Positions 51,407-60,724 of a stretch of DNA of 64,000 bases are shown in pieces. Each line of letters opens with the position of its first letter. Within the stretch, counting starts at the first letter, position 1. Location of the stretch: contig PHBX01000009.1 of assembly GCA_002842045.1 (NCBI GenBank), positions 124,001 through 188,000 on the forward strand, read 5' to 3'. The position numbers and the translations under genes are program-made. The DNA is from Chloroflexi bacterium HGW-Chloroflexi-3 (GTDB taxonomy: Bacteria; Chloroflexota; Anaerolineae; Anaerolineales; Anaerolineaceae). The notes below the pieces were generated by a model, which made no database searches, was not told where the DNA came from, and saw only the letters and a program-made list of their open reading frames with translations.

Positions 51407-52327
51407 TTATCGATATTCACCAGCCAGCGTCTCAACCATGGAAAGATTATCCAGGGTAACGAAACCAGGACCTGTGGGTGTAACGGGTAAAGCTGGAACT
51501 ACACCATGCCGAATTAGCAAGTTCAAAGCCTGAATCCCGCCATAGCCTTGTAGGAATGGCTGTTGGTCAATTCCAAACATTGTCACCCCGCTAGCAATGT
51601 TTTCGTTGATTTCAGGGCTGAGGTCAAAAGTCCCGTGTTTCACACCACTCAAGCCTTCATTTTCCAGGAAGACGTAGAAAGGAGTGGCTCCATTGACTCA
51701 GCTGGGTCATCGGTGATGGCCAGCACTTCAGCTTCGATTCCCTTCTCGGTCAGCGCATCAACGAACCCTTTACAACGCTTGTCCAGACCGGCATGTCCTA
51801 CTTGCTGGTTGATGCAGACCCCGCGGGTTCCACCATCTGCTGCCAGTCGCAAACCGCCCAAATAACCACCTTGGTACTCATCCTGACCTAGATAGGTGTA
51901 GTATGGGATATCGTCTACAATGGGACCCGCACCAGAGTTATACGCGATCACGGGAATACCGGCATCGATGGCCTTCATAATCGGTCCCTTGAACAATACC
52001 GAATCAGTGACTGTTAACATAATCGCGTCCGGATTGGCAGCAACAGCCTGTTCAATCAGCGATGCAGTTTTGTCAAGATCGAACTCATCAGGCGCTAGAA
52101 TCCTGAACCGTGCACCAGAAAGAATCCCAAGAGCATTCCGCATGTTGCACGGCAAAAATGTTTAGCTCACGGTTGGGGTCCAGGGTTTCAGCTGCAGGTT
52201 GTTCCGCAACTGGTTGTTCCGCAGCAGGTTGTTTTGCAGCAGGTTCAGGTGTGACTTTCTGGTTACAAGCCGCAAAGAGCAATAAAACTATACTCAACAC
52301 AACTAATATCAAATTAAACTTTTTCAT
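51407..52327 (-). pseudogene. Sugar-binding lipoprotein gene broken by two frameshifts
   Basis: The start is normal: strong AAGGAG site, lipoprotein signal with Cys21 (LFAAC), Pro/Ala/Glu linker, then 'ELNIFAVQHAECSWDSFWCT'. Near 52100 the reading frame is lost and about 15 family residues are missing before 'LAPDEFDLDKTASLIEQAVA' resumes in another frame. A second one-base shift near 51685 follows 'ITDDPAES'; the remainder ('VNGATPFYVFLENEG', 'GVKHGTFDLSPEINENIASG') runs to 51407 in a third frame. Without this subunit the transporter lacks its specificity component unless another binding protein substitutes. Other operon genes look intact, so the damage is recent or partly sequence error. 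Confidence 0.85.
52197..52241. repeat. Three tandem 15-bp repeats in the binding-protein linker
   Basis: GGTTGTTCCGCAACT, GGTTGTTCCGCAGCA and GGTTGTTTTGCAGCA in tandem encode the Ala/Glu/Gln/Pro linker after the lipid anchor, the same 15-bp design as in livK but with a different sequence. Confidence 0.85.
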
Positions 52328-52451
52328 GCTTTCTTCTCCTTAGATTAAATTTCGATTTCTTATCAAATTGCCAACCTTTACCATCAAAAAAAGTTTTTTG
52401 TAAATTCATCCAGTTACTCCACCTCCTTTCTTAAAGAAAACATAGTAACTG

Positions 52452-53438
52452 TTATTGCCGGCTCAAATAGATATTACTAATCACCGCCAATATTAAGATC
52501 AACCCAATGGTGGCCTGGAACAACTGAACATCCACTCCAATTAAAATTAAACCCTGCTCGACCATTTGTAACAGGATAATTCCGATTGCCGCCCCAATAA
52601 TAGTGCCATGGCCGCCTTTTAACCAGATGCCGCCAATAACACAGGAAGCTACAGCGGTCAATTCCCAGCCTTCACCTCGTAATGGGTCAACGGATGGCCG
52701 CGAGGAAAATAGAACTAATCCAGCAAACCCAGCCAAAACAGCGGTAAGCATAAAATTTGTAATTACCACCCGATTCGTAGGCACACCTTGGGACATGGCA
52801 GCCTCACGATTCCCGCCCGTAGCGTAAACCCAACTGCCATATCGAGTACGGGTCATTACAATTGCCGCTATGATCACAATTAATCCGAACCATATAATGG
52901 TCATTCTGGCGCTCCCTGCAGGAATCGCCAGTCGGTTGATGAAATCAATTTCTCCATTCAAAACTTCAAACATAAATGGCTTGTCGCCGGTGAATCGGGC
53001 GAAATCACCACCGCCAAGTCCACGAGCAATACCTCGATAGGCTAACATCGTTCCCAGAGTAGCAATAAATGAAGGAATACGTGCTTTAGTTACAATTAAG
53101 CCATTGATGAGGCCAAGAAAAGCACTGACAATCAGCGCTAATAATATGGATAATATGACCGGCATACCATTTTCTAAGGTTAAAGCAAATATATACGCCG
53201 CAACAGCAAGTGTTGACCCGACGGACAAATCAAATTCCCCCGAAATCATCAGCATTGCCACACCGATTACAAAAATGCCTTTGATACTGGCAATTGTCAA
53301 AATATTGGTAAGTGAAACTAGCGACAGAAAATTTTCGGCTCTGATCGAAAAGAACAGGAATACGAGCAAAAAACTGATTAACGCGACAACTTCTGGAAAG
53401 CCAGAAAGTCGATGACGAATATTTGCAAATAGTTTCAC
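52452..53438 (-). CDS. Sugar ABC importer permease (RbsC-like), first copy
   Basis: 328 residues from GTG 53438, chosen because AAGGAG lies 8 bases upstream and the GTGA overlaps the lacI stop; an ATG at 53456 would also be in frame. Contains 'MISGEFDLSVGSTLAVAAYI', 'ARIPSFIATLGTMLAYRGIA' and 'SCVIGGIWLKGGHGTIIGAA' typical of RbsC. Eight to ten TM helices. First transporter gene of the operon. Confidence 0.92.
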   Translation of the reverse strand: MKLFANIRHRLSGFPEVVALISFLLVFLFFSIRAENFLSLVSLTNILTIASIKGIFVIGVAMLMISGEFDLSVGSTLAVAAYIFALTLENGMPVILSILLALIVSAFLGLINGLIVTKARIPSFIATLGTMLAYRGIARGLGGGDFARFTGDKPFMFEVLNGEIDFINRLAIPAGSARMTIIWFGLIVIIAAIVMTRTRYGSWVYATGGNREAAMSQGVPTNRVVITNFMLTAVLAGFAGLVLFSSRPSVDPLRGEGWELTAVASCVIGGIWLKGGHGTIIGAAIGIILLQMVEQGLILIGVDVQLFQATIGLILILAVISNIYLSRQ

Positions 53439-54469
53439 GAGTGATGCTCCTTCCATGGTCCAGTTGATTCTCGCACTATTAATTCGACCGGCAGTTCAAT
53501 CGTATATGGCTGATTATTTCCGTTCTGCTCAATTGTGCGAAACAAGATAGCAGCCGCCTGGCGACCCATCTCCCTCCGTGAGAATCGTATCGTGGTCAAT
53601 GGCGGCACTAAATGAGCTGAACCAGTTGTATCGTCGAACCCTACAACCGAGATGTCACCGGGAATTGACAACCCGGCTGTGCGAATAGCATGCATCGCGC
53701 CAACAGCAAGGACATCATTGTGGCAAAAAACGGATGTCGGAGGTTTTGGCAAAACTAATAGTTGCTGCATAGCCTGATATCCTGCTTCTTGTGTAACATC
53801 ACTCGTAATTACCAATGCTGGGTCGTACTCTACACCAGCAGCCTGGAGTGCCTGGCGATAGCCTATTAACCTTTCTTCGGCCCTGGCAGCACCGGGTAGA
53901 CGTCCCTTGATAAGGCCAATGCGTCGGTGTCCCAAATCCAATAGATGTTGAGTAGCTAATTGCCCTCCTCGAACATCAGCAAGGACAACACAGGGTACAT
54001 CACAACAATCGTACTGAATAAGAACCACAGGAATTCCTGCTTGTTTTAAGGGTTTGATCGTTTCGACTGGATCTGAAGATACAGGCTGGATAATGACTCC
54101 ATCCACCTGCTTGGCTCGAAACATAAGCACGAGCTCCCTTTCACGATCTGTGCTATTTCCACTGTAAACAAACAACATCAGGTATCCATTGGGGAGACAG
54201 ACCTCCTGGATAGCCTCTGCTTCTTCTCCATAGACTGGATTGGTATAGTCTGGTGTTATCAGCCCAATCGTCGAACTTTGCTGTAAAACCAGACCTCTAG
54301 CTATTTCATTCGGGTAGTAGCCTAACTCTTCGATGGCTTTTTCTACTTTCGCTCGTGTCGAAGGCGCAACCGGTCTGGAACCAGCATTGACCACATACGA
54401 CACCACAGCCACCGATACACCAGCTCGTTCAGCAACATCCTTGCGTGTACTTCTTCTCCTCTTAGCCAT
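53435..54469 (-). CDS. LacI/GalR-family transcriptional regulator
   Basis: 344 residues from ATG 54469 (GGGTGAG before it); the frame is open to 54502 without a better site. HTH and hinge 'TRKDVAERAGVSVAVVSYVV' and 'KVEKAIEELGYYPNEIARGL', then a periplasmic-binding-like ligand domain ('TIGLITPDYTNPVYGEEAEA', 'DISVVGFDDTTGSAHLVPPL'). First gene of the operon it most likely controls; the inverted repeat at 54660-54710 is a candidate site. The inducer is probably the transported sugar. Confidence 0.92.
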   Translation of the reverse strand: MAKRRRSTRKDVAERAGVSVAVVSYVVNAGSRPVAPSTRAKVEKAIEELGYYPNEIARGLVLQQSSTIGLITPDYTNPVYGEEAEAIQEVCLPNGYLMLFVYSGNSTDRERELVLMFRAKQVDGVIIQPVSSDPVETIKPLKQAGIPVVLIQYDCCDVPCVVLADVRGGQLATQHLLDLGHRRIGLIKGRLPGAARAEERLIGYRQALQAAGVEYDPALVITSDVTQEAGYQAMQQLLVLPKPPTSVFCHNDVLAVGAMHAIRTAGLSIPGDISVVGFDDTTGSAHLVPPLTTIRFSRREMGRQAAAILFRTIEQNGNNQPYTIELPVELIVRESTGPWKEHHS

Positions 54470-54659
54470 AAACTCACCCTGCGCTTTGTAACAAAATACC
54501 ATAATGGACTATCGAGTTCCGTCCCGGCAAGTTACGGTTTTGGCGTGCGGGGGCTTAAGAGATCTTCCCTCAAGCTACACAACACAGAGAATGAGTTCTT
54601 CATTTTACAGTTTGTGAACAATCACAACACAACCAGACAACCTCACGAACATTCCCTCC

Positions 54660-54710
54660 TTAAGCTATTATTCTACTCGGGTAGATAAATGTAATAAGAT
54701 AATAGCTTAA
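54660..54710. promoter_or_regulatory. Inverted repeat in the promoter region of the sugar operon
   Basis: TTAAGCTATTAT (54660-54671) and ATAATAGCTTAA (54699-54710) are perfect 12-bp arms enclosing a small TCTAC/GTAGA stem. It lies about 190 bases upstream of lacI. It could be an operator, a looping pair of half-sites, or a terminator for the opposite side. Apart from this and the integrase remnant, the 485 bases from 54470 to 54955 show no gene. Confidence 0.5.
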
Positions 54711-54955
54711 CGAATTGGCCATGTCAAGTATCTCCATTTGTGAAAAGTTGTTTTTTGGTTTTCCGGCTGTTTGAGGTTACCTGTTTAGCGATTCATAAGG
54801 GTTGTTTTCTATGAGGTTCCTTCCACTCAGTAAGGAATAAGCCTTCTTGGTCTATGAGCTGGTAATTGTGTGCACAGAAACAATCGCGATGAGATTGTTT
54901 CAGATTTGCGAACAAGTGCACTGTGATGGTCATCGAAATATATAAACATAAAACC

Positions 54956-55192
54956 GAACTCCATGGAGTTATTTCTACAAGTCTACTAAATATATGCTTC
55001 CACGATTAAAGACACTCAAGTATAACCATTTTAATGAATGAAATTGGGATTCCAATAAAAGTGGCTCAATCAAGATCAGGATTTACAAGACCTTCGACAA
55101 TTATTGATATTTATGCAGGCGACATTTCTTCAAAGCTAGATGAAGAAGCTGCCCAACAACTCGATGAATTAATTACGCCCATCAAAATAGAT
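54956..55192 (+). pseudogene. Tyrosine recombinase (phage integrase) C-terminal remnant
   Basis: In one frame: 'LLNICFHD', TAA (55007-55009), 'RHSSITILMNEIGIPIKVAQ', 'SRSGFTRPSTIIDIYAGDIS' and 'EEAAQQLDELI'. This matches the catalytic end of integrases: HDLRH box (Leu codon turned to TAA), 'ERLGH' decayed to 'SRSGF', and the nucleophile Tyr in 'DIYAG'. The N-terminal two thirds are absent. Its 3' end points at the tRNA-Arg gene about 90 bases away, the standard position of an integrase at its attachment site. Confidence 0.7.
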
Positions 55193-55282
55193 TTGCACCG
55201 AAGAAGAATCCGCGATCTATCAATGACCTGTTTTACGGCCCATATATGGCGTGTGGCGGTGCTAGGACCGCCACATTTGCTG

Positions 55283-55356
55283 TGCCCCCGGAGGGACTCG
55301 AACCCCCAACCAACTGATTCGAAGTCAGGCACTCTATCCATTGAGCTACGAGGGCA
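55283..55356 (-). tRNA. tRNA-Arg (anticodon UCG)
   Basis: 74 bases on the minus strand. Acceptor TGCCCTC pairs with GGGGGCA (one G-U); D arm GCTC-AATGGAT-AGAG; anticodon arm CTGA-CTTCGAA-TCAG with anticodon TCG (reads CGA); T arm with the GGTTCGAGTCC loop. The 3' CCA is not encoded. Probable attachment site of the element extending to 47419. Confidence 0.93.
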
Positions 55357-55641
55357 TTTTGTACCCCGATTATACCGCAATGCCTTATTTCTGGCAATTA
55401 ATCGAAACTGCGCACCTTATCGAGCGCAGTTTCTTTGATCTGTCACGGAAAAGGGGATGTTCCGGGACTGAGATATTATTATTTAAGTACAAAAAAATAC
55501 CCCTAAAAGTCTCCACTGTATAGTTGTTGGAAAAAATAACCCCAATGATGCTCTATTAACAGCTTACCTATATAGTAGCGTCTTTGAAATCCTTTGTCAA
55601 CTTATTTCAGGAGTAAAAAGGGTATTTGGATGCAAAATAAG

Positions 55642-55671
55642 AAAGAGCAAGGATTTGGTTCCTCGCTCTTT
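55642..55671 (-). terminator. Terminator of the nuo operon
   Basis: AAAGAGC.AGGA and TCCT.GCTCTTT form a 12-bp stem with one G-U pair on the minus strand, followed by TTTCTTATTTTG, 7 bases after the nuoN stop. Confidence 0.88.
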
Positions 55672-55677
55672 ACATTT

Positions 55678-57126
55678 TTACTGCAACAACAGCACCGCTC
55701 TGGATGCCAATTCCAATATCGTCCATGGCATCAGGCTCAACAGCAACACCGCCAGAGCTGCCACACCGATCACAAAGGATACCCAGGGATTGATCTGTAA
55801 TTTGGGTTCACCCGGCTTCATGAACATGTAGACCACCACCCGTAAATAATAGTATGCGGAGGCGACAGAAGTCAGCAAGCCAATGATGGCCAGTCCGATG
55901 TATCCGGCCTGCACCGCGGTTCGGAACAGGTAGAATTTTCCCCAGAAGCCCATGGTGAGCGGTACACCGGCAAACGAGAGCATGAAGACCAGCATGGCAA
56001 CACCCAGCCAGGGATAATGTTTGCCAATCCCCGCCAGGTCATCCAGCAGGATACCTTTGCCATATTCGCGTTCAATCACCACCACCAGCGCCCAGGCACC
56101 GAAGCTGGTCAGGCCATACGCCACCAGATAAAACAGGGTGGCTGCCACGGTATTGCGAACGACCTCGCCATTTCCAAAGGCGACAAATGCCATCAGAATG
56201 TATCCGGCATGCGCAATCGCGGAGTATGCAAGCATGCGTTTGATGTTATTCTGTGCCAGCGCCACGATATTTCCAACGATCATGGTTAAGGCTGCCATCA
56301 ACCACAAAATGGGTGTCAAATGTTCGCTCAAGCTCGGGAATAAAACCAGAAAGACGCGCATTAATGCGGCAAATCCAGCCGCTTTGACAGCCACCGACAT
56401 GAAGGCAGTCACCGGGGTAGGCGCACCCTGGTAGACATCCGGCGTCCACATCTGGAAGGGGACAGCGGCAATCTTGAAGCCAAAACCCACCAGCAGAAGA
56501 GCGGAACCGATCAGGAACAGGACCGAATTAGCGCTGCCAGCAGTAACTACTGCCGCAATACCCACAAAATCCAGTTGTCCGGTAGCACTGAAGATCAGAG
56601 CTGTGCCGTACAACACAAAACCGGAGGCAAAAGCACCCAATAAAAAGTACTTCAATGAGGCTTCTTCGCTCTCCAGGCGGGTACGGGCAAAACCAGCCAA
56701 CACATATAAGGGAATGGATAATAATTCCAGCGCCAGGAAGACCATCAACAGGTTATAAGCTTGCGACATCAACATCATGCCGGCGATGCTGAACATCATC
56801 AGCACATAAAACTCGCCATGGTTGATGTTCATACGCTGAATATAATCATAAGCCAATGCCACTGCGGCCATACCACTCACCAGAAAGAGTACCTGCATGA
56901 AACTGGCAAATCCATCCAGCACCACCATCTGGTTGAAACCTAAAATGGTACTGCCACTGCTGGCCAGCACAAAGCCCAGCGCAATGGCCAGTCCAACAGC
57001 TGCCAGTAAAGCTGTAATTCCTTTGCGGTACCGTGGAATCCACAGATCAACCACCAACAAGAGCAAAGCCCAGCCTGCTACGATCATCACGGGGAGTATT
57101 GAGTAAATGTCAATCATTCTGGTCAT
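55678..57126 (-). CDS. nuoN: NADH-quinone oxidoreductase subunit N
   Basis: 482 residues, about 14 TM helices; proton-pumping antiporter-like subunit of complex I. 'IQRMNINHGEFYVLMMFSIA' and 'LVGFGFKIAAVPFQMWTPDV' (lysine of the channel) and 'NNIKRMLAYSAIAHAGYILM' (discontinuous helix) are conserved. ATG 57126 is preferred because GGAG is 7 bases before it; the earlier ATG at 57132 is too close. Last gene of the operon, immediately followed by a terminator. Confidence 0.96.
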   Translation of the reverse strand: MTRMIDIYSILPVMIVAGWALLLLVVDLWIPRYRKGITALLAAVGLAIALGFVLASSGSTILGFNQMVVLDGFASFMQVLFLVSGMAAVALAYDYIQRMNINHGEFYVLMMFSIAGMMLMSQAYNLLMVFLALELLSIPLYVLAGFARTRLESEEASLKYFLLGAFASGFVLYGTALIFSATGQLDFVGIAAVVTAGSANSVLFLIGSALLLVGFGFKIAAVPFQMWTPDVYQGAPTPVTAFMSVAVKAAGFAALMRVFLVLFPSLSEHLTPILWLMAALTMIVGNIVALAQNNIKRMLAYSAIAHAGYILMAFVAFGNGEVVRNTVAATLFYLVAYGLTSFGAWALVVVIEREYGKGILLDDLAGIGKHYPWLGVAMLVFMLSFAGVPLTMGFWGKFYLFRTAVQAGYIGLAIIGLLTSVASAYYYLRVVVYMFMKPGEPKLQINPWVSFVIGVAALAVLLLSLMPWTILELASRAVLLLQ

Positions 57127-57138
57127 AAGCATGCTCCA

Positions 57139-58644
57139 TTAATGCAGGACTAACGCGGCGGATTGAACCAGCTGAACCAGTCGTTCCACTGCGGGGTTGA
57201 TCAGATTGAAGAATGGCTGTGGATAGATACCCAGCCAGAAGATGAGCGCCAGCAAAGGCACCATGGTGATGATTTCACGCAGGTTGAGGTCTTTTAAGCT
57301 CTTATTTTCTTCTTTGGTAATCGGACCCAGGAAAGTCTTCTCGAACATCTTCAGCAAATAGGCTGCTGCCAGAATGACACCCAGCGTTGCGATGCCTGCA
57401 AACCAGGGGCTGCCGAAAATTTTCGATCCAAATGCGCCCAACAGAATAGTGAATTCACCTACAAAACCATTTAAACCCGGTAATCCCACCGAGGATAACA
57501 CCACCACCAGTGAGATACCGCCAAAAATCGGCATTGCCTTCCAAAGACCGCCGTATTCACTCATTTCACGGGTATGCCGGCGTTCATAGATCATACCTAC
57601 CAGCAAGAACAGGGCACCGGTGCTTATTCCATGGTTGACCATCTGCAAAATGCCGCCAGAAAGTCCCTGCGGATTCAAGGCGAAGATACCCAGCATCACA
57701 AAACCCAGATGCGCCACCGAGGAGTAAGCCACCAGCTTCTTGATATCTTTCTGGGCAAATGCCACCGCGCCACCATACAGAATCCCGATAATCGCCAGAA
57801 CAGCCACGACGGGGGCTGCCTGGACGCTTGCCTGCGGAAATAGTGGCAGGTTGAAGCGCAGGAAGCCATAAGCACCCATCTTCAGCAAAACACCAGCCAG
57901 AATGACAGATCCGGCGGTGGGGGCTTCCACATGCGCATCCGGTAACCAGGTATGCAATGGGAACACCGGTACTTTGATGGCGAAAGCAATCGCAAATGCC
58001 AGGAACAGCAGTAGCTGCATGCTGGCAAACAGGCTGCGATTAGCTACCAGTTCAGGCTGCGAGAAGCTGCCAGCCTGCAATCCCAGATACAGGATCGCCA
58101 GCAGCATCAAGACCGAGCCAGCCATGGTAAACAGGAAGAATTTCACTGCAGCATAAATCCGGTTCTTACCACCCCAGACGCCAATCAGGAAATACATGGG
58201 GATCAGGGTGAACTCCCAGAAGATATAAAACAATACCAGATCCAACGCCAGGAAAACGCCCAACATGCCCACTTCCAGCAACAGGAAAAAGATCATAAAA
58301 CCTTTCACCTGTTCTTCCACTGCTTTCCAGGTGGAAAGGATCGCAATGGGGGTCAGGAAGGTGGTCAACAGCACCATTAAGATGCTCAAGCCATCCACAC
58401 CCATCAAAATTTGAATGGGCACTCCCGCTAATCTGAACCAGGGTATCTGAACCAGCAAATTATCGGCTTTGTTCGGATCGAACAAAAACAACACCCACAA
58501 CGAAATGGCGAAAGTCACCAGTGAAGTTCCCAATGCCGTCCAGCGCATTGCATTCTTCTGTTGTGGTGCCAAAAATACCAGAACCAGCACCCCCACCAGC
58601 GGGAAAAAGGTCATCAGCACTAAGGGATTGATCCCAAATTCCAT
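57139..58644 (-). CDS. nuoM: NADH-quinone oxidoreductase subunit M
   Basis: 501 residues, about 14 TM helices, antiporter-like proton channel of complex I. 'FWEFTLIPMYFLIGVWGGKN' (TM5 Glu), 'AIAFAIKVPVFPLHTWLPDA' (TM7 Lys), 'QKDIKKLVAYSSVAHLGFVM' and 'SVGLPGLNGFVGEFTILLGA' are intact. GAGG ribosome site. 12-base gap to nuoN. Confidence 0.97.
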   Translation of the reverse strand: MEFGINPLVLMTFFPLVGVLVLVFLAPQQKNAMRWTALGTSLVTFAISLWVLFLFDPNKADNLLVQIPWFRLAGVPIQILMGVDGLSILMVLLTTFLTPIAILSTWKAVEEQVKGFMIFFLLLEVGMLGVFLALDLVLFYIFWEFTLIPMYFLIGVWGGKNRIYAAVKFFLFTMAGSVLMLLAILYLGLQAGSFSQPELVANRSLFASMQLLLFLAFAIAFAIKVPVFPLHTWLPDAHVEAPTAGSVILAGVLLKMGAYGFLRFNLPLFPQASVQAAPVVAVLAIIGILYGGAVAFAQKDIKKLVAYSSVAHLGFVMLGIFALNPQGLSGGILQMVNHGISTGALFLLVGMIYERRHTREMSEYGGLWKAMPIFGGISLVVVLSSVGLPGLNGFVGEFTILLGAFGSKIFGSPWFAGIATLGVILAAAYLLKMFEKTFLGPITKEENKSLKDLNLREIITMVPLLALIFWLGIYPQPFFNLINPAVERLVQLVQSAALVLH

Positions 58645-58707
58645 AACCTGTCCTCAAACATTCTTCAAAAATTCAGAAATAATTACCATTATGGCATTCC
58701 CAACTTG

Positions 58708-60711
58708 CTATATCCGGGTTAATAAATAAACCAGGATCGCAATAATTCCGACGAAAATCGAAAGTGCATACGTTCGGGCAAAACCGGTCTGCAATTTTCG
58801 TAGCACACCGGCCAATGAAACCGTCAGCGAACCCATTCCGTTCACCAGACCATCAATCACACCCTGATCCACCGGATGGGCAAAGAAGTCCGCCAACTTT
58901 TTATATGGAGTCAGCACAACTGCCTGGTAAAGTTCATCCACCATGAATTTTTGGTTCATCCAACGGAAGAGCACACCGAGCGGTTTTGCTAATGGATCCG
59001 CTGCCTTTGCGCTGGCCAATGGTTTGCGACCATAGACCAGGTATGACAGGAAGATGGCGACCAGCGCCACCGCCAGAGAACCCAGTGCAATCGGGAGAAT
59101 GAACTCAGCTGCATGTGGTATCTCGAGGGTTTGTTCCAGCCAGTGTTCCAGTGTGTGCACACCCGGGAAGTTCAAGCCACCACCCAGCACAGAAAGCAGT
59201 GCCAGGATCATGAGCGGTACTGTCACCAACAGGCTGCTCTCTTTGGCTTGTTTGGCTGCATCGGTACGCGCATCACCAAAGAAGACCATCAGCACCTGTC
59301 GTCCCATATAAAATGCGGTCAGGAAGGCAGCTACCACCAGCACAACAAAGATCGGCATATTACCCTGATTCGCAGCCACCAGAATTTCATCTTTGGAAAA
59401 GAACCCGGCAAACGGCGCGATACCTGCCAGCGCCAATGCTCCAATCAGATATACAATAAACGTGATGGGCATCTTCTTGCGTATAGCGCCCATGTTGCGC
59501 ATGTCCTGAGGGTCATCATGGCTACTACCATTCGTATGGTGAATACCTTGTCCATGGCTTCCGGCTTCCAATCCGTGTTCCATCCCTAATATCACCGAGC
59601 CAGCTGAGAGGAATAAGAGGGCTTTAAAGAAGGCATGTGTTGTCAGGTGGAAAATGGCTGCCACTTCAGCGCCCAATCCCACCGCTGCCACCATGAAGCC
59701 CAACTGGCTGATGGTGGAATATGCCAGCACCTTCTTGATATCGAACTGACCCAGGGCGATCAGACCAGCGAACAAGGCAGTGATCGCTCCCACCCAGGCC
59801 ACCACCTGCTGCGCGCCGGGAACCTCCATATACATGACCTGCGTCCGCACCATCAAATACACACCAGCCGTCACCATGGTTGCGGCATGGATCAGGGCTG
59901 ATACCGGAGTAGGGCCTGCCATCGCGTCCGGTAACCAGACATATAAAGGAATTTGCGCCGATTTACCGGTGACACCCAGCAGCATAAAGAGTGTAATCGC
60001 CATTAATACACCAGGCTGCGTTTGTGCCACAGCCGGTACCATTTCGAAAACCTGTGCAAAGTTCAGAGTGCCAAAATTCCAGAAGATCAGGAAGATGGCG
60101 ATTAATAAACCAAAATCGCCAATGCGGTTTGTGATAAAAGCTTTTTTGGCTGCCTTGGCATTTCCCAATCCGCCTTGACCTTTTTCAAACCAGAACCCGA
60201 TCAATAGATAAGAACAAAGACCCACTCCTTCCCATCCGACAAACAGCATCAGGAAGTTATCAGCAGAAACCAGGATCATCATAGCGGCAATAAAGAGATT
60301 CAGGAAGATAAAGAAACGGCGGAAACGATTGGGGTCACCCTGATGGCGCACATCCTCGTGCATATATCCAATCGAGTAAATGTGGATCAAGGTGCCCACA
60401 CCACTCACCACCAGCATCATGGTTACCGAGAGTGTATCCACTCTGAATACCCAGCTCAGATCAAGATTTCCAACAGAAATCCAGGTAAACAGGGGGATAT
60501 GCGCTCCTTCATGGTTTTGGACTAATGCCATTGCCAGCAACACGGATACGACAAATGAACCGCCAGCTGCCAGACTGGCGATACTGCCAATCCCCTTCTC
60601 ACCCAATCGCTTCCCGAACAGCCAGTTCAGTAAGATGCCCAGCACTGGAAGAAAAACAACCAGGGGCACCAGGGAAAAAGTTGAATTCATTACTGCTTCT
60701 TGAAACAACAT
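58708..60711 (-). CDS. nuoL: NADH-quinone oxidoreductase subunit L
   Basis: 667 residues, about 16 TM helices including the C-terminal lateral helix that clamps the membrane arm. 'FVGWEGVGLCSYLLIGFWFE' (TM5 Glu), 'GKSAQIPLYVWLPDAMAGPT' (TM7 Lys), 'DIKKVLAYSTISQLGFMVAA' and 'GIAPFAGFFSKDEIL' are all present. ATG 60711 lies 7 bases after AGGAG; a GTG at 60717 and an ATG at 60690 are alternatives. A His-rich loop ('GSHGQGIHHTNGSSHDDP') is a local peculiarity. Confidence 0.96.
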   Translation of the reverse strand: MLFQEAVMNSTFSLVPLVVFLPVLGILLNWLFGKRLGEKGIGSIASLAAGGSFVVSVLLAMALVQNHEGAHIPLFTWISVGNLDLSWVFRVDTLSVTMMLVVSGVGTLIHIYSIGYMHEDVRHQGDPNRFRRFFIFLNLFIAAMMILVSADNFLMLFVGWEGVGLCSYLLIGFWFEKGQGGLGNAKAAKKAFITNRIGDFGLLIAIFLIFWNFGTLNFAQVFEMVPAVAQTQPGVLMAITLFMLLGVTGKSAQIPLYVWLPDAMAGPTPVSALIHAATMVTAGVYLMVRTQVMYMEVPGAQQVVAWVGAITALFAGLIALGQFDIKKVLAYSTISQLGFMVAAVGLGAEVAAIFHLTTHAFFKALLFLSAGSVILGMEHGLEAGSHGQGIHHTNGSSHDDPQDMRNMGAIRKKMPITFIVYLIGALALAGIAPFAGFFSKDEILVAANQGNMPIFVVLVVAAFLTAFYMGRQVLMVFFGDARTDAAKQAKESSLLVTVPLMILALLSVLGGGLNFPGVHTLEHWLEQTLEIPHAAEFILPIALGSLAVALVAIFLSYLVYGRKPLASAKAADPLAKPLGVLFRWMNQKFMVDELYQAVVLTPYKKLADFFAHPVDQGVIDGLVNGMGSLTVSLAGVLRKLQTGFARTYALSIFVGIIAILVYLLTRI

Positions 60712-60724
60712 CGGCACGCTCCTG

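Noticed and set aside
55034..55438. 134-residue plus-strand ORF through the tRNA
   Set aside because: Its second half is antisense to tRNA-Arg; only the first third resembles anything (integrase end), so it is treated as a remnant.
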